Below, one piece after another: positions 13,201 to 26,228 of a stretch of 64,000 bases of DNA. Source of the DNA: Alentia gelatinosa (lineage: Eukaryota > Annelida > Polychaeta > Phyllodocida > Polynoidae); contig OX465579.1 of NCBI GenBank assembly GCA_950022655.1, positions 46,479,950 to 46,543,949 of the forward strand. Reading direction: 5' to 3'. The notes beneath the pieces are model-generated. The model did no database searches, was not told the DNA's origin, and worked only from the letters and a program-made list of their open reading frames with translations. A program made the translations under genes and the position numbers. Numbering within the stretch: the first letter of the stretch is position 1; every line of letters starts with the position of its first letter.

Positions 13201-15448
13201 CGATGTACTCGGATATAGGAGCTTTGTAGACTACGGGGCGCCGTCTTTCAATCTAAAACACTACCTCTTAGATACCAGCATCACTCTGGCTACTAAAATT
13301 ACTCATTTACAGATATGATTGATGGCGGCCTTCTTATTGGGAGTTTGACATATATACAGGCATATATACATGTCCATTTCAGATGGAAAATCAATGGAAT
13401 AGTTATGGTGATGGAGTACAGTATTCCATCACCATATGCTACATTTATACTGTTTATCAGATGGGTGACCTGTGCTGTGTATAGCAATAACGTAATGGAA
13501 CGTCCATCCAATATGTTCACTGCATCCTATTTATTTATACAAATCTCAGTTCCCTGGGTACACGGCCCGACTAGGTGCTTTCGACCGCGCCTACGTTGTC
13601 TGAGGCTGGTTGCCTACTGGGTACCATCATGCGCACCGACTGCTGAGGAGCCTAGGCGCACTTGATAAACCTCCCAAGGTGCCTGGTCAAGCCCAAGCTT
13701 AGAAAGCACACTCCTTCCAGCCGACAATATGTGGATGGTCGAGCAGACAGAGTCGCTGGCCGGCGTCCAGATAAGGAGGTGAACTTTGGTAGGCAGTGGG
13801 TGCCATCCGGACACAGCAGGCAATGTGGTTTCCACGCTGCTGTGCACTGGCTTCAAACCCACAGACCCTTAAACGTCGAGGCGAAATTGAATACTAGACT
13901 AGTTCTTGTGTTTTCCTAATTTCTACTGTGCAGTGTACGTCCAAAATACAAACTGTGCTTTTATAGTCACTTGGTTGCACTGATTTGTTTCACCGTTAAT
14001 TCAGTTCTCTAAATCCTTCGAGAGTTATCAATTCTACAGGTAAATTGATGAGACCTTGTTGCTACGAAAGGGTAGAATTGATCTATTGAGTAAGTTTAGA
14101 AGCCATCTGATTGTAAGGAAGTCCATCAAGGCAAATAACAGCGAATTTCAATGACACAATACATCTCAGTGATATCTGTCTTCTTAATATCACTCTGCGC
14201 AGTTACGAACATGTGTTGGTTGATTATTTACTGTACGCAAGTAAGAACTGAAATATAAAATCTTTAATTAAATCTTCTATTAAAGGTAGATAGCCTGCAT
14301 ACAATCATCCGTTTTCTTTCTCTTCCTTCTCCTTCCCATTCACCTCCCTCCCCTCTTCTCTTCCTTCCTTTCCCTTAACGTACGTTTATTCTATTCCTCC
14401 TTATTTCTTCTTCTTCTTTTAGTTTTTGCTATTTACATTCTCATCTCCTTTCAAATCATCATATTCTTATAGACCGCCAGTTCTCTTTATGTTATTATCC
14501 CCGTTCGTATTTGTCTAAAATGTATTTTAAAAAGATTGAATCACCATAGCAGTACAGTTGCAGAGTGCATATCAAATTATGGAATGCCATACAACTGGTT
14601 ATGCAACCGATACATGGTCAGATCACCACCTATTTGAAGTGCACACAACGTGCATTTCAGGTCGATAGAGCCCGAGAGCAGAAATAATAGATCGCGGAGA
14701 CTACCGTTATAAACCTGATTTAATGTTAGTGGATATGTAAGGCTAACAGGTAAAGCTAACGCTCTGGAAACACAATAGCGATAGCTAAAATCCATTGTTT
14801 ACCCACAGCACACCCCACAGACAGAGAGGGTAGGATCTAGTCCGCCTTGATCGATAACCCCAAGGACAAGCCGAACTCCCCGCCCCTGATGCCCGATCCC
14901 TAAATGTCACTAGGTCTCTAAATCTACAGTCCGGGTTCTGCGTTGACAGCAGATTTAGGAGAGTTCCCTGGAGATTAGTCAGTGAGTCCACACACCGGAT
15001 CTCTGTCAAGAGAAGAGGGGCTTCCTCCCTTGTAGAAATGCATTAGTTGGCGTCTCTTTGCATGTGTAGAAATGCACTTGCTGTCTTCCGTCCTTAATTC
15101 CAAGAGGGAAGGCTGGGTTTCACGTGATGTAGAGTTTATTCTAACAGTGAAGTAAGGACTTAAAGGCCGACTGGATGCACCTGGTTACACAACTACTTTA
15201 TCTGGTGTATGTAGCGATAGCCCTGCCTCAGCAAGAATGACTAATGCATCAGTTTAAGATGTGGTTGGTTTGGTACAATTCTGCAACCTAGATTTCAGCA
15301 TATGTTATAGGAGCATCGAAAGTTATATTGCTTGAAAATTAATTTCAGAAATTGAAAACTATCAAAATTTAAAAAGTAGATAGTAAAGAAATATCCCTTC
15401 AATGGATATGAGGTAGCTCAGGCATGAATATTATATATATAGACAATA
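10252..15448. other. long non-coding stretch
   Basis: No convincing gene. It is mostly AT-rich, with a GC-richer patch at about 13540-13880 that is open on both strands but gives no recognisable protein. There is a pyrimidine-rich CTTCC low-complexity patch at about 14310-14420. The DNA between is unremarkable. Confidence 0.4.
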
Positions 15449-15526
15449 GTAAACCACTCGCGATTGACCTCGTAATACACTCGCTAGCGCTCGTGTATTA
15501 CTACGCGTCAACCTCTCGTGGTTTAC
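15449..15526. mobile_element. interrupted hairpin, CTCG-bulge type
   Basis: The arms GTAAACCAC / GTGGTTTAC and TAATACAC / GTGTATTA pair around a TCGCTAGCGC centre. Between paired blocks lie short unpaired CTCG or ACGCG tetramers. The block ATTACTACGCGTCAA is also found in the hairpin at 19.08-19.22 kb, so the two are one family. Confidence 0.6.
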
Positions 15527-17128
15527 GGCCGCCTGTCCACAAAATCATCGTTTGTTGCATTTATTATCCATCTTTTCGAATAAATTAAACCCAGTAATTG
15601 CCATTTTAAAGGGTATAACAATAGGGACTATTTCTTTGCTCTATAGCAAAAGGGACCATTTTCCCCGTATACCATGGTTTTGAGGCCGTATACCACAGTT
15701 TAGAATCCGTATACCACAGTTATGGTATCTGGCAGGTTTTATACAATGGGTCGTGGTTTACTGAGTCCCCATACATTTTCAATGGGGGCTTTGTATACGA
15801 TGGATAATAAAGTTAAATACGAATGTTTCCCATACCAGCCTATTTAAAGATTTACATTTCGAATTGAGAAACATGTTGCATTGATTGTTATTATTGTTAT
15901 TCGACGAAAGAAAACAATCCATTTGGTATGACCATACTAATCACACAGTAAAAAGGAATTGTATCTCTCAACAACTGGGACTAGAAATGCAAGGCCTTTA
16001 AGAACAGCATTCCGTTTGTGTGTTTTCCTGAGTTCGTGGTGGTTTTTTTTAGGTTTGGGTATTCGGAAACAACGTAAAAACTAGAACCTTATTCTGATTG
16101 GTTCAGCTTCTTTGTTCTCAGTAGCACCATTCAAAGGGTCATAATAGTACACAAACGGCTAAACCCAATTACTGCCACTTGATTGTTCGGGCAGCTAATA
16201 AAGTCAATTATAGAATAGAGCTGAACAATTGCTATTGTCGGCGTTCCTAGGCAGACAATGACAACAGAGGAATGCGAAAGATATCTTTGTTTGGTAGATT
16301 AGCCCATGTCCTTTGCTGTTAAATCTGTCTCTGGCATCATCACCTTTGCGACGGCCTTTGCTAATCACGTTAATTCGTCCAATTCCGTGATAAATAGATC
16401 TTATTTGGTGATGATTTCGTCGTCGGCCATGACTCAGTCTGTGATTGCTGAGTAATCCTATTGGGTGACCATCATCACAAAAGCGAATACAAAAAATAAA
16501 ACCCACGCAGGAACCTCTGGCAAACCATAAATTTCCATGCTCGTGCCGGTAAAACCGCACCAAGCTTTCAGTAATAGCCGGGGTTATTATCCCAATGCTG
16601 ATGCCGCCAGTGCCAGGGAGGCGTCTGGAAGGTGGGGGTCTAATTGCCATATTAGATTAGCACCATAGAATCTGCGCACGCATGTTTGACCGGGTAAAAT
16701 TGAGGTGGGTACAGCTGGAAATAAGAGATTAGGAGACCTATGCACTTGATGCAGTGACCAGACAATAATTTGCTGATGACGAGACCAATTAGACCAGACC
16801 CCCTGCGAATGACGGCTTTCTCCAGGTTCCACATCCACCTACTCACTAACTCACTGTCATGTGGACATCGGCGCGATGGAGTAGCTTTGGCAATGGACAT
16901 TCACGACTAAGCTCGGTCAAGCTTGGATCATACTGCTCCACTATGATTTGAGTGTCCAGTCTATCGTCGGATCGTTCTCCCCTATGTGCCTGAACATCTG
17001 GTTCACCAGAATTGATTAGGAATCAGCAAAAGATTAGTATCAATTGTTCCCGAAGCTACCAGGTCAAAGCTGGACTTGCCAAACAGTCGCGAAAGTGTTG
17101 TCTGCCCAATGGAACACCTTAAAGCATA
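15527..17128. other. non-coding DNA with short repeats
   Basis: Near 15665-15730 the unit CCGTATACCAC(A/G)GTT recurs about three times. A 148-codon frame on the minus strand (16204-16650) is the longest here, but its translation shows no domain and an implausible composition. Nothing else was recognised. Confidence 0.4.
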
Positions 17129-17715
17129 TAAAGCCTATAAGACACCGACCCGACCGCTGTGCCCGATTCTACCTTTGCCCGACGACTCCGTCGGGTCTGT
17201 GACAATCTGCGTCAATCGGGTCGATGTACGCACTTCACCGACCCGATTTTAATGCTTTTCCCGACACGTCGGGCATTAATACCATGTCAGATATGACCGA
17301 CTCTCCCCGGCCTTAAGATTTCGATGTACACACTTTCACCGACTGTTCCTGATTCTCAGCAGGTAGTTTAAATAGCGAGACTATCTATCCCAGTCTGATT
17401 TCCAAGTGCTTCATATGCTTTTGTAGGAGACGCATTGGCGATTACAAATCTGAAAACCGTTTTCTGATATCTCAAATAGACCAGAAGTTACCAAGCACTG
17501 ATTTATTGCCATATAGACCGGTCCTGGGGCCCGGCTGGGTCCAGCACCCAGGGCTCCGCTCTCTTCGGGGTCAAATTACGAGGTTATAAAAGGAGGAGGT
17601 GTGATCGAGAAGAGTCTGCATGTCGATGTTTTATAGGTATAAGACATCGACATTTTATTCCAGACTCGATGGTCGAGATGAATCAGGAACAAATGTCGAT
17701 GTCTTATAGGCTTTA
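17129..17715. mobile_element. 600-bp composite TIR element, copy B
   Basis: It starts TAAAGCCTATAAGACACCGA and ends with the inverse, giving about 20-bp terminal inverted repeats with one substitution. It is inverted relative to copy A (8464-9068): B's right-hand hairpin (about 17610-17715) matches A's left-hand hairpin, and A's right side matches B's left. The shared composite structure means the internal hairpin was present before the two copies spread. Confidence 0.75.
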
Positions 17716-19078
17716 GATCAGTATTAGTGCAATTATTCACTATGACATTTTTGTGTCTATGAGAGTAAATTGAGGATTGTTTAAAGGTGTTAATAGATTT
17801 GAAACTATCTTTTAATATCTTAACTATATCGAACACTATCGAATTGTAAAGTGTTTTCTTGGTACAATCAAAGCCGCCGATGGCCCAGCCTTGCTTGTAG
17901 TTTTGTTGGGGTTTTTTCTTAGAATTCTGAATCTGGTAATGCCGAACTCTATCGTAAGTGCTGCCCACTGATCATTAGATTCGTCAGAAACAGTGCAAAA
18001 TGGTCGATGTCTATCTGCTTTGAAACGCGGCGTTATGTCGGTGCTCAATTAATCCTAATTATTTGTCCTCCCAAATGATGCTATTCCACATACAGAATGT
18101 CAACCAGTGGAATGACTTCTCTCATGCAAAACCCAGGAGACTGATATCCCATTATTTTTACCTTCAAACTCCCAGTACTTCAAGAGCAGTTTATCTAGCC
18201 CATCTTTGGATTAATCCTCACCCTATGCATACCCAGCTTATTTTCTTGTCAGGCATTCTTTTCAACCTCCACATTGCCTCAGTTAACCTCTAGAAACCAT
18301 TGCCTTATTCCTAAACCTTCTCTCCCAATGCACACCCTATACTTGTACCCAGGTGCACCTAAAATGTTGTTCGCCTGATCACCTATGATCGTGTCCCTTT
18401 CCAGCGGCGTATATCCAGCTGTACCCTCCTCCTTCATTCCCCCTGGAAATGTCCTCGCTGTATGTATTGTTAACGATCTCCTTTATGATATTAGGAATCT
18501 TATTATATCAAATGCATGAGCTCGAAATGTCTCCTTAATTTCTCTATTCAATGATTTTTCCCAAAATATTTTCAGAGGCAAAGATTATGCTCATACTGGC
18601 AATAAGAAAAAGAAACCCAGTATGTTACATCTAAACATAATCCCGGTTATAACTATACTATTAGGAGAACTATTGTATAATACGACAGGCAGAAATCGGG
18701 CAATAGATAACTAGGAATGCTGCTCTGATATTATGTCCCACCATGATATATATCGCCTTAATTAAACTTTATCACCCACAGATTACGGAGTCTCCATCGG
18801 AAATGTATAGAGCACCTGGAAACAGCCACCTGGAGATTCTGACATGTCAGAATCTCCTGCAGGAGATTCCGGAATAATAGTCCTGTCCATAATGAGGTGG
18901 AATGATAATGTACTTCGAAATAGGTTTCTTGATTATTCATTCAATGCTAATTATTCAGATTCAATCATAATAATCTAATTACTGCCACGCTTAACAATGC
19001 TGTGGTGTCTGGAACTAAATGTATTGCAGAAACCTTTTAATTGCAATAGACTTGTTATTAATCTTGTAGGTGGGTAAT
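17716..19078. other. non-coding DNA
   Basis: No gene seen. A small perfect palindrome, GGAGATTCTGACA and its inverse, lies at about 18832-18857. Short frames here have no recognisable similarity. Confidence 0.4.
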
Positions 19079-19218
19079 AAATACAATAACGACTGGTTTT
19101 GTATACGATTGACCGTAATATCCTCGTAGTTGACGACGTAATATCCTCGCTAATCGCTCGGATATTACTACGCGTCAATTACGGCCACTCGTACACAAAA
19201 CAAGTCATTATTGTATAT
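19079..19218. mobile_element. interrupted hairpin element, same family as 15.45 kb
   Basis: The outer arms (about 19082-19108 and the inverse ending near 19215) share TACAATAA.GACT.GTTTTG. The inner arms pair around CTCGCTAATCGCTCG. It shares ATTACTACGCGTCAA with the 15.45-kb hairpin and again shows unpaired CTCG interruptions inside the stem. Confidence 0.65.
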
Positions 19219-20219
19219 ATACAAGTTATCTTTTTGGAGGAGATACACTTGGTTTGCTTCAGGTAATGCACCTTCACAGTATGTACAGGATCTCTTCATT
19301 GCCAGTTTACTATCAAGGAAATCCATATAACAGCGATCGGAGATACATACTCCTGCTGAAGGGCGATCTATTTGCGAAAGTCTGCTATTAACATTGCCCA
19401 TCCAGTAAATCCAAAAGCTAGAAGAACACATAAAGGACCCCTAATTAAACATTAAAAGTTCATTGAAGTCCAATATATAGTGGGATTCGACTCTCGAACG
19501 ACCTGGTGGCCGTTAATTATCTTGAAGGATTTTCCCATCCTGGTGATTGTCCTCCCACGGTCATTGTCCTTATCATTCTCACTCTCCCCAAATATTAAAC
19601 GGTCATTGGTCATTGTCCCCCTGGAAACTCTCCTCCCAATGTCTTAATCTTTTGCACTGTCCCCAGATTTTTAAAGGCCATGGATAGAGATGTACAGGAA
19701 AGTTCTCTGGGTGCATATAGACGGCAAATTAAATTACTACTGGTGATAAAAAAGGAAATCTTACTAGTCTCTTCACATTACATTTACCATACTAATTACC
19801 CTAATTCAGATATTATTGTATCTGGCGGACGCAGTTGTTTGCGAGTAAACCTGATGAAAACCTGCACTGCAGAAGACGGCTGTAGGGCTGTATGTTTGCA
19901 ATCAACAAAAAATAATACGCTAATAAATGAAACACAGAGTATAATTCCATCTGGGTTCGTTTAAAAGATTATATATATTGTTTTTTTAATGCAGGGATTT
20001 ATATTAGTTTCTAAAACTAATTATGACTTCAGTTTTGGAAATATCTCTAGTGTAATTCTTCTTTAACTCCATTACACATCCACCTAGAGATCCTGCCTAG
20101 CCCTGCTTCATAGTGCTCCTTCCTACCGGTCCTCTTATCAATTATTGCCTCCTGACTCCTTGCACCCACCTCCATACACATAACCTTGCCATACTTCCCT
20201 TCCTCCCCTTAAATCTTCG
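19219..20219. other. non-coding DNA
   Basis: Nothing recognised apart from a few irregular GGTCATTGTCC repeats near 19555-19615. The + frame 19680-19964 has no identifiable domain. Confidence 0.4.
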
Positions 20220-20760
20220 ACCCTGTGTTCCATAACTATTGCCTACACCGTTCCCCCTCCAGCCCCACCCCAACCATCCGTCCGCTCTGTTTCCGCAGCC
20301 CCTATCCTGTCTCCCTCCCCTCTACCCGCGACCGCTCAGCTCACTTCACAGGCCATGCTTATCACTGTCCCCTGCTCCAGGGCTCAGAGATGTATCACCG
20401 TGTGCATGCGCGTTAATTCATGGCTTTTCGGCGGCCGCAGGCATCACCTGGCGCTGTGTCTGGGGCAAGACGGATCGCGCTGACCAATCACCGCGCCCGC
20501 GCTACTAATTGCGAGGCGCCTTCAGTGCCGGAGGGGTAATTGGTCACTTTCCGGTGCGGCCCGCGTCCATCGCCCTGTACCGGGCATATTCCATCTTAGG
20601 CCTCAGTGGGCGTCGGCCGCTGGCCTCGCCGGAAGGACGCTGCCCCCAGGGGTAGGACCCCCACCTGGACAGGACGAGGCCCGGAGAGCGTCGCCAGGAA
20701 ATGATTCAATACTGGCAGCGGCTGTAAGCAGTGTGGTCAAGGAGCGTGGTGAGTGTGTGA
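20220..20760. promoter_or_regulatory. CpG island with NRF-1-like site
   Basis: The DNA turns GC-rich with many CpGs and includes GTGCATGCGCG at about 20402, close to the NRF-1 consensus. A donor-like GCGTG/GTGAGT lies at about 20744-20753 on the + strand. That layout would fit a TATA-less promoter with a non-coding first exon, but I found no matching coding exon downstream. Alternatively it is a distal enhancer or unmethylated orphan island. Confidence 0.3.
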
Positions 20761-22559
20761 TTAAAGGGAAATTACCGTCTCTACCGGTCAGCTAGAGGAT
20801 AGACCTCTGCCATGGTCAAGTATGCCAGCCTATCTTACATCGTAGGGCAGAGTATACTTGTAAACCTCGTTTCAAATCAAGTACTCTATACTATTATCAT
20901 TCACTTTGTATTGCTTCCCTGTGTAGAGGGGGGAAATACAAAGACATCTCAGAAATAAATGCCATGATTTCTTTTTTTAGGGCCATATGTTGTCTATAAT
21001 ATTGACTCTCTGCTAAGCAACATTACTGGGTTTCTCAGTGTGGGTATGTTGATCACCACTTAGGATCAATATTGCTTTCCACAGTAGGCCCTACATGTAC
21101 CTCTTTCAAAGATAAATTAAATCTTCTTTCCTGTATTGTAATTATTGATGCACCTCACCTTTTGCATATGATTTTCAGCGGAATGCTAAAAATAAATAGT
21201 GGTGTCAACAAATAAAGCTTGCGGATAGGAACAAATTGTTTAAATCATCAAATATCTTTCGTGATGCACGGAAGTGTGTGGTACAAAAGCGTTACATCTG
21301 AGATATGTGTCACTATCATAGAAATGCTGAAAAACAATTATACAAGCAGGTTTTTCTTCTTCTTCAGGGATTATTAACCTTCAATTCTGTGTTCCTCAGT
21401 AAGCTCATCTTTAAACGTGCCCTACCAGAAATGTCAATAAAAAGCCCACGCACATTGCCATTGAGACAAGTAGGTCGTCCGTCGTGGATTTGTTTTTTTC
21501 CTCTGCAGTCATAATGGAATATAGAATAACATATTTCTAGATATGGTGAGTACAAAAGAGAACGAAATCAGACAGACAAAGAATTTTCTTTATATCATGA
21601 ACATGTCTTAAGGACCCAGATGGAACAACTCGCACGCTTCGTTTTTCTCACTCTATCCATTGCTTCAGTTGACTCTGCATGGTGCAATACAATAAAGTCT
21701 CAGGTTTTGCATCAAGTTACAATTCTACGCGGTGATTCAGATTAATGAGGATGTGTGACGTCTGGATGTTCACACATTAAGGGTATGTATTAGGATTAGG
21801 TCCGATCCCCCCCTTAGTCCATTGATTTGACTATTAAAACCACCCATAATCTATTGATTTGACTATTAAACATCTCCCCTTAATCAATTGCATCGATTGG
21901 TAAAGAACTCTCCGAATTCTGTTGATTTAACTAATAAACCACCATCAAATAGACCATCGATACTCTATTGATCTGACTACTAAGCTTGACATGAGAAGAG
22001 AAGTAATCTCCTCACCTTATATTTTACGTTCTAATACATTTTCCAGCCATTCAGAAAATTAATTGTTATATGGTAGTTAAGATATTTTGACGATGGGTCA
22101 TGAACCTCTCTACCTTCTTGCACCGGTGCATGAAAACGAGTTAATATTATCTCACACATTGTATCGTGTGTATAACACGAACAATGATACGCTGGTGTGA
22201 CAAAAATGTATTAATATACCGAAGAAAACATGTGATCGCAATGTATTAGATATGTCTAACAGGGATAAAATTTATTCTCTAACGATGGTTATTGGGTTGT
22301 AGATAGATATGTTATATCCTTGAATATGAAATGTATATCTATTCGTTATAATGCTGTATGTATTCAGCTCATTGTATATATCATCTTGTTTGGTGGTCGG
22401 TTAAATCATTGTCGCTTTGCAAGGAAGAAGGATGTACTTTTCATCGAATGCAATAAAGACTTACAAAAAAATAAATTGGATACCATAGAATATGTGTTTG
22501 TTCATTGTATGTAATCATACCTCTGAATGTCCAGAGAGCCCTTACATGAAACCAATGTA
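20761..22559. other. non-coding DNA with degenerate direct repeats
   Basis: No gene found. From about 21814 to 21985 the unit TTGATTTGACTATTAAAC recurs about four times with substitutions and uneven spacing, an old minisatellite-like array. The rest is featureless. Confidence 0.45.
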
Positions 22560-23482
22560 ATTGATACTAGAACTGCATGTAAAAATGGGAGAAAATAACT
22601 TGAAAGCTGTAGATGTGTATAAATACTTAGGAGTTTGTATCGACAATAAATTAGGCTTTAACCAACAGATTGATAATGTATGCAGGGAAGTAAATAGAAG
22701 ATTATTTAAATTTAAGAAAATTAGATATTTATTAAATCTGGATGCAAGTATAAAAATAGCCAAGCAAATGATCTTACCTATTATAGAATATACTGACTTT
22801 GTATATTATGGCACATCACAGGGAAATAGAGATAGATTACAGGTAGTACTAAATAGAACTCTTAGAGTAACCTTAGGGGTGCAAAAGTCGAGGGATGTGC
22901 ATGTTGATGAATTGTATAATAGGTGTAAAATGAGAACTCTAAAGATAAGAAGAGCTGGACATCTATTATCTCAGATGAAGTGGTGGTCTGTAGATCGTGA
23001 TCATGTTTTTGATGATGATGATGATGGAAGAACGAGGGGAGCGAAGAAAATAAAATTTAAGTTGTTAAAACCCAATATTGAAAAATATAGACACTCACCT
23101 GTATATGTAGGAAGTAATTTCTGGAATAGATTAACTGAGGAAACACAACGAACAGCATACGGTTATGGTTTTAAAAACAAGGTTAAATCAGATGTTATAC
23201 AACATAGATATTGACTAAAATGGACATGAGACCTTGCGACAACCTTTTAAGTGGTCTCAAAACCACAAATGGAAGCCATTAGTGAAAGTTGGAATGTGTA
23301 AATGAATGTGGTGTCTAGTGACTTGTTTTTGTATTTTGTCCTGTATACTTGTCTTTGTACATTGATGTGATGTCAAAATGCTCTGTAAATATATATGTGA
23401 CTATCGCGTGGAAGATCGCTAGGTAACTAGTGAACGTGGTGCAGTCGTTAAATATTTTTCTTGAAATAAAAAAAAAAAAAAA
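22560..23482 (+). mobile_element. 5'-truncated non-LTR retrotransposon
   Basis: The piece has a reverse-transcriptase tail (22561-23214), about 250 bp of 3' UTR and a 15-A tail (23468-23482). AATGTA lies directly before it (22554-22559) and again at the tail end (23481-23486), a candidate short target-site duplication. Severe 5' truncation, an open tail frame and a poly(A) end are the hallmarks of target-primed LINE insertion. It may be a relatively recent copy because the remaining frame is unbroken. Confidence 0.75.
22561..23214 (+). pseudogene. C-terminal part of a non-LTR reverse transcriptase
   Basis: The 217-codon frame is the carboxy end of a LINE-type reverse transcriptase of the jockey/CR1/RTE kind. 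Family landmarks in order are YKYLGVCID at residues 20-28 (end of the RT palm), ILPIIEY at 71-77, and LQVVLNRTLRVTLG near 92-105, which matches the usual post-RT helix. A short Asp run follows from a GAT microsatellite. The catalytic palm residues and the endonuclease are missing, so it cannot be active. The frame has no genuine start: the first codon after a stop at 22558 is TTG, and the true 5' edge is the truncation point. The tail appears intact to its stop, with no frameshift. Confidence 0.8.
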
Positions 23483-25049
23483 TGTATGCGATTTTTAATG
23501 AGGTCAGTTTTACTATTATGCGAGTTCTCTGAACTAAGCTCAGGGTTGATTTTGTAAAATAAATAACGTATGTAGAAATAACGTTTAATACATGTGGATG
23601 TAGACCAAGTTTCCGTAGATAACGGACATCATTCTCTTTGCGAAATTCAGTGAGTCTGCCAAGACCAGACTAAATAACCCCCACTTGAATCAATAAAGAA
23701 AAGAAAGATTAAAAACGTCACAGAATTCTTTCCAAAGACGCTACAAAATAGTATATAAAAAGGGAAGAATATTCTGAGGCAATGATCAGCGGCTTCTAAT
23801 TGAGTCTGAGCAGCTATTGAGTATAATTCATCCTTGACCTGGTTACTATTTCTTGCACGTCACACTAAATCACACGCCCCAGTTGAACTTACCACTAAGA
23901 GAGCAACACTTGACTGCACGCAGAGACATGTTATTTCCATATTGCCCCTTAACTAGATAATATTATCCATTGTTGAAAGAAAAAGCACAGGGACAGCTAG
24001 TCGACTCTCCAGCCTCCTTATGGATTCCTCTCCAAGTCATCTGTGCTTGTCTGCTGAAAAACTAAATAAGACCAACCCTAAACTTGTTTTCTGGTGTTCT
24101 TGCTGCGGTGCACCTGCAGTATTGGGCTGCCATTTCTCACGGTGTTACCACGGTGCCAGTAACACCTGTGTGTACAATGCAGTGCTCCAGTGCCGGGCCC
24201 GCTGGTAAAGAAAGGAGCCACCGAGGCGTAGCTTGAGCCAAACACGGCACGCCTTTAGATGAATGGGATGGGAGGAGATGTAAGACACGTGAATTCATAT
24301 GGGAAACATTGAGGTAGGTTGATTGATCTGTATCGATACAATGCAAGGCAATATAATTGACTGCATAGCAACATCACTTTGGTGTTACTAGCCAACAAAG
24401 GTAATTGTTCTACGATCTTACAATGGTTATCATCATACTAACCTACAATGATCATTAGGCTAGGATAGGTGGGTTAACTAATTTGGTACATTTTAGTAGA
24501 GGCGCCAAATAATCAAATAATCAACCAACACTCCACATCAACACCCCTGATTCGGTTGCACATATCTGACTAGATCCTCAATTCTTCCTATGGCCTAACG
24601 ATACACCGAGTACATAGTAATCTTACATATCATCATTGCCATCTAAGAATAGGTATATTTGATGATGGTAATTACGAAAATAAGAACATTATTCAATGAC
24701 TCGTGTATACAGGCATAATGCACACATATCCCACAGTTTCCTTCCTGGAAACGAGGGCGACTTTTAAAATTTAGATGTCTCTTCCATCCCCGCTTCCATC
24801 ATGCTCAACAGACATACTCCATCTTGCTTCTACCACTCGATGATAGTTTCCCACCCACTATCCCTAAACATCCTTAAGTTAATTAATTCCACAATCAATT
24901 CATCAAAGTCATACAACGACTCGTCTCATTTATTGTACATGTATTTATCAACATCACTGTCTCTATATCAAATATTAATCTGTATTATATTACGCAATTT
25001 TAAACTCATGTTGTCAATATGCTATGTCATACCAATGTATATACTTTTA
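23483..25049. other. non-coding DNA
   Basis: No gene, repeat family or regulatory island was recognised in this stretch. Confidence 0.4.
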
Positions 25050-25692
25050 TTACCATATACCTATAGGCGAATGTCTTACTTTTACTGTCCAGGAGGACAA
25101 ATTCCGTTCGTCTCCGAGTGACAAAAGGTTTAATCTTTTACCATGTGGCCAATGTCATTCTAATATATGGAAATAAACAAACAAAATGACGGACAGTTCC
25201 TTCATATTTATACTCGCTCATATTCATTACTTATAGCCAAGCAATTCACACACACCTGAAAATCAACGTACGATAGCAGGGTTGAAGCAGAGAATAGTAA
25301 GTGTATGCGCCACAAAAGATCTGCTGGGAGAGTGATCAGTAGTGCAATGACGTCATACAGTAACTTTTGGTGCGCTATCAGGCATGGGTGAGGCGTTGTT
25401 TTAGGGTGATAATGTCGTTATTGGGTATATATTTACGAAGCCGTCAATTTGTTTACGTTGATTTTGGGTGTCTGGGAAGTGCTGGGCTTTCATATTGTGT
25501 AAGTTTAACTTTATATAAGGAATTATCTGCCATTTGCTTTGTTTATTTTTTTATATGAGACTGACAGTGGTCACGTGGTACGGAGGAACGTAAGGTTAAA
25601 CCTTTTGTCTCTCGGAGACAATCGGAATTTGCCCTCCTGGACAGTAAAGATAAGACATTCGCTTATAGATACATGTATATAATAGTATCTGG
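25050..25692. mobile_element. foldback element with long inverted arms
   Basis: The arms, about 80-100 bp long (25050-25150 and 25568-25692), are reverse complements at most positions. Shared blocks are GCGAATGTCTTA, ACTGTCCAGGAGG, GTCTCCGAG and GACAAAAGGTTTAA. They flank about 415 bp of unrelated DNA. A 63-codon frame in the middle has no domain and is probably chance. The element is non-autonomous; the long TIRs suggest a foldback-type DNA transposon. Confidence 0.65.
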
Positions 25693-26166
25693 TTCTTCCG
25701 GCTCATCTTAGCTTTGTAGAGCTATGTACCAAAACATCATAAATGGTATCCATGAAGGTCCAACAATATCTTTTTACATGTGAGCCGCCTGGAGCAATTC
25801 TCATACCCGACAGTATATTCCGAATATGAGAGCTATGGCTAGACGATCCTGGGTGCGTACAGTCGCAATGGTGTATATCCCAGAGAACAATGTATAATGC
25901 ATGGAGGGAAGTGACGCCTCTCAATACATATACGTCCCTTGGCAACCACTGGGAGAGAGCCCCGCCCCTCTACATCATGTATAGGACGACAGAAGAGGAA
26001 AATCCCCGCACGACCCGCTTATTGATACGACCTCCAATAAACCGGTGCAATATATATTACCTTACGGGCATGTCTCTTGCACGTGCACCTTACCACTGAC
26101 AACTTGATAAGGGCGTCAGGATCCATTTACCACAACGGCCACTATATAGCTAGCAGAATAGAGATG

Positions 26167-26169
<3 letters not shown>
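25693..26169. other. non-coding DNA
   Basis: Nothing recognised; short frames on both strands lack similarity. Confidence 0.4.

Positions 26170-26226
<57 letters not shown>
26170..26226. repeat. (TA)n microsatellite
   Basis: Pure TA tract of about 57 bp. Confidence 0.95.

Positions 26227-26228
<2 letters not shown>

Noticed and set aside
16204..16650. 148-codon minus-strand frame
   Set aside because: Composition is unlike a globular protein, no motif is seen, and there is no splice or promoter context.
19470..19560. GATTCGACTCTCGAAC resembling a tRNA T-arm
   Set aside because: No acceptor stem, D-arm or anticodon arm can be placed around it on either strand.
22141..22205. Possible small hairpin around CACACATTGTATCGTGTG
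   Set aside because: Pairing is short and broken, and no related copy was found.
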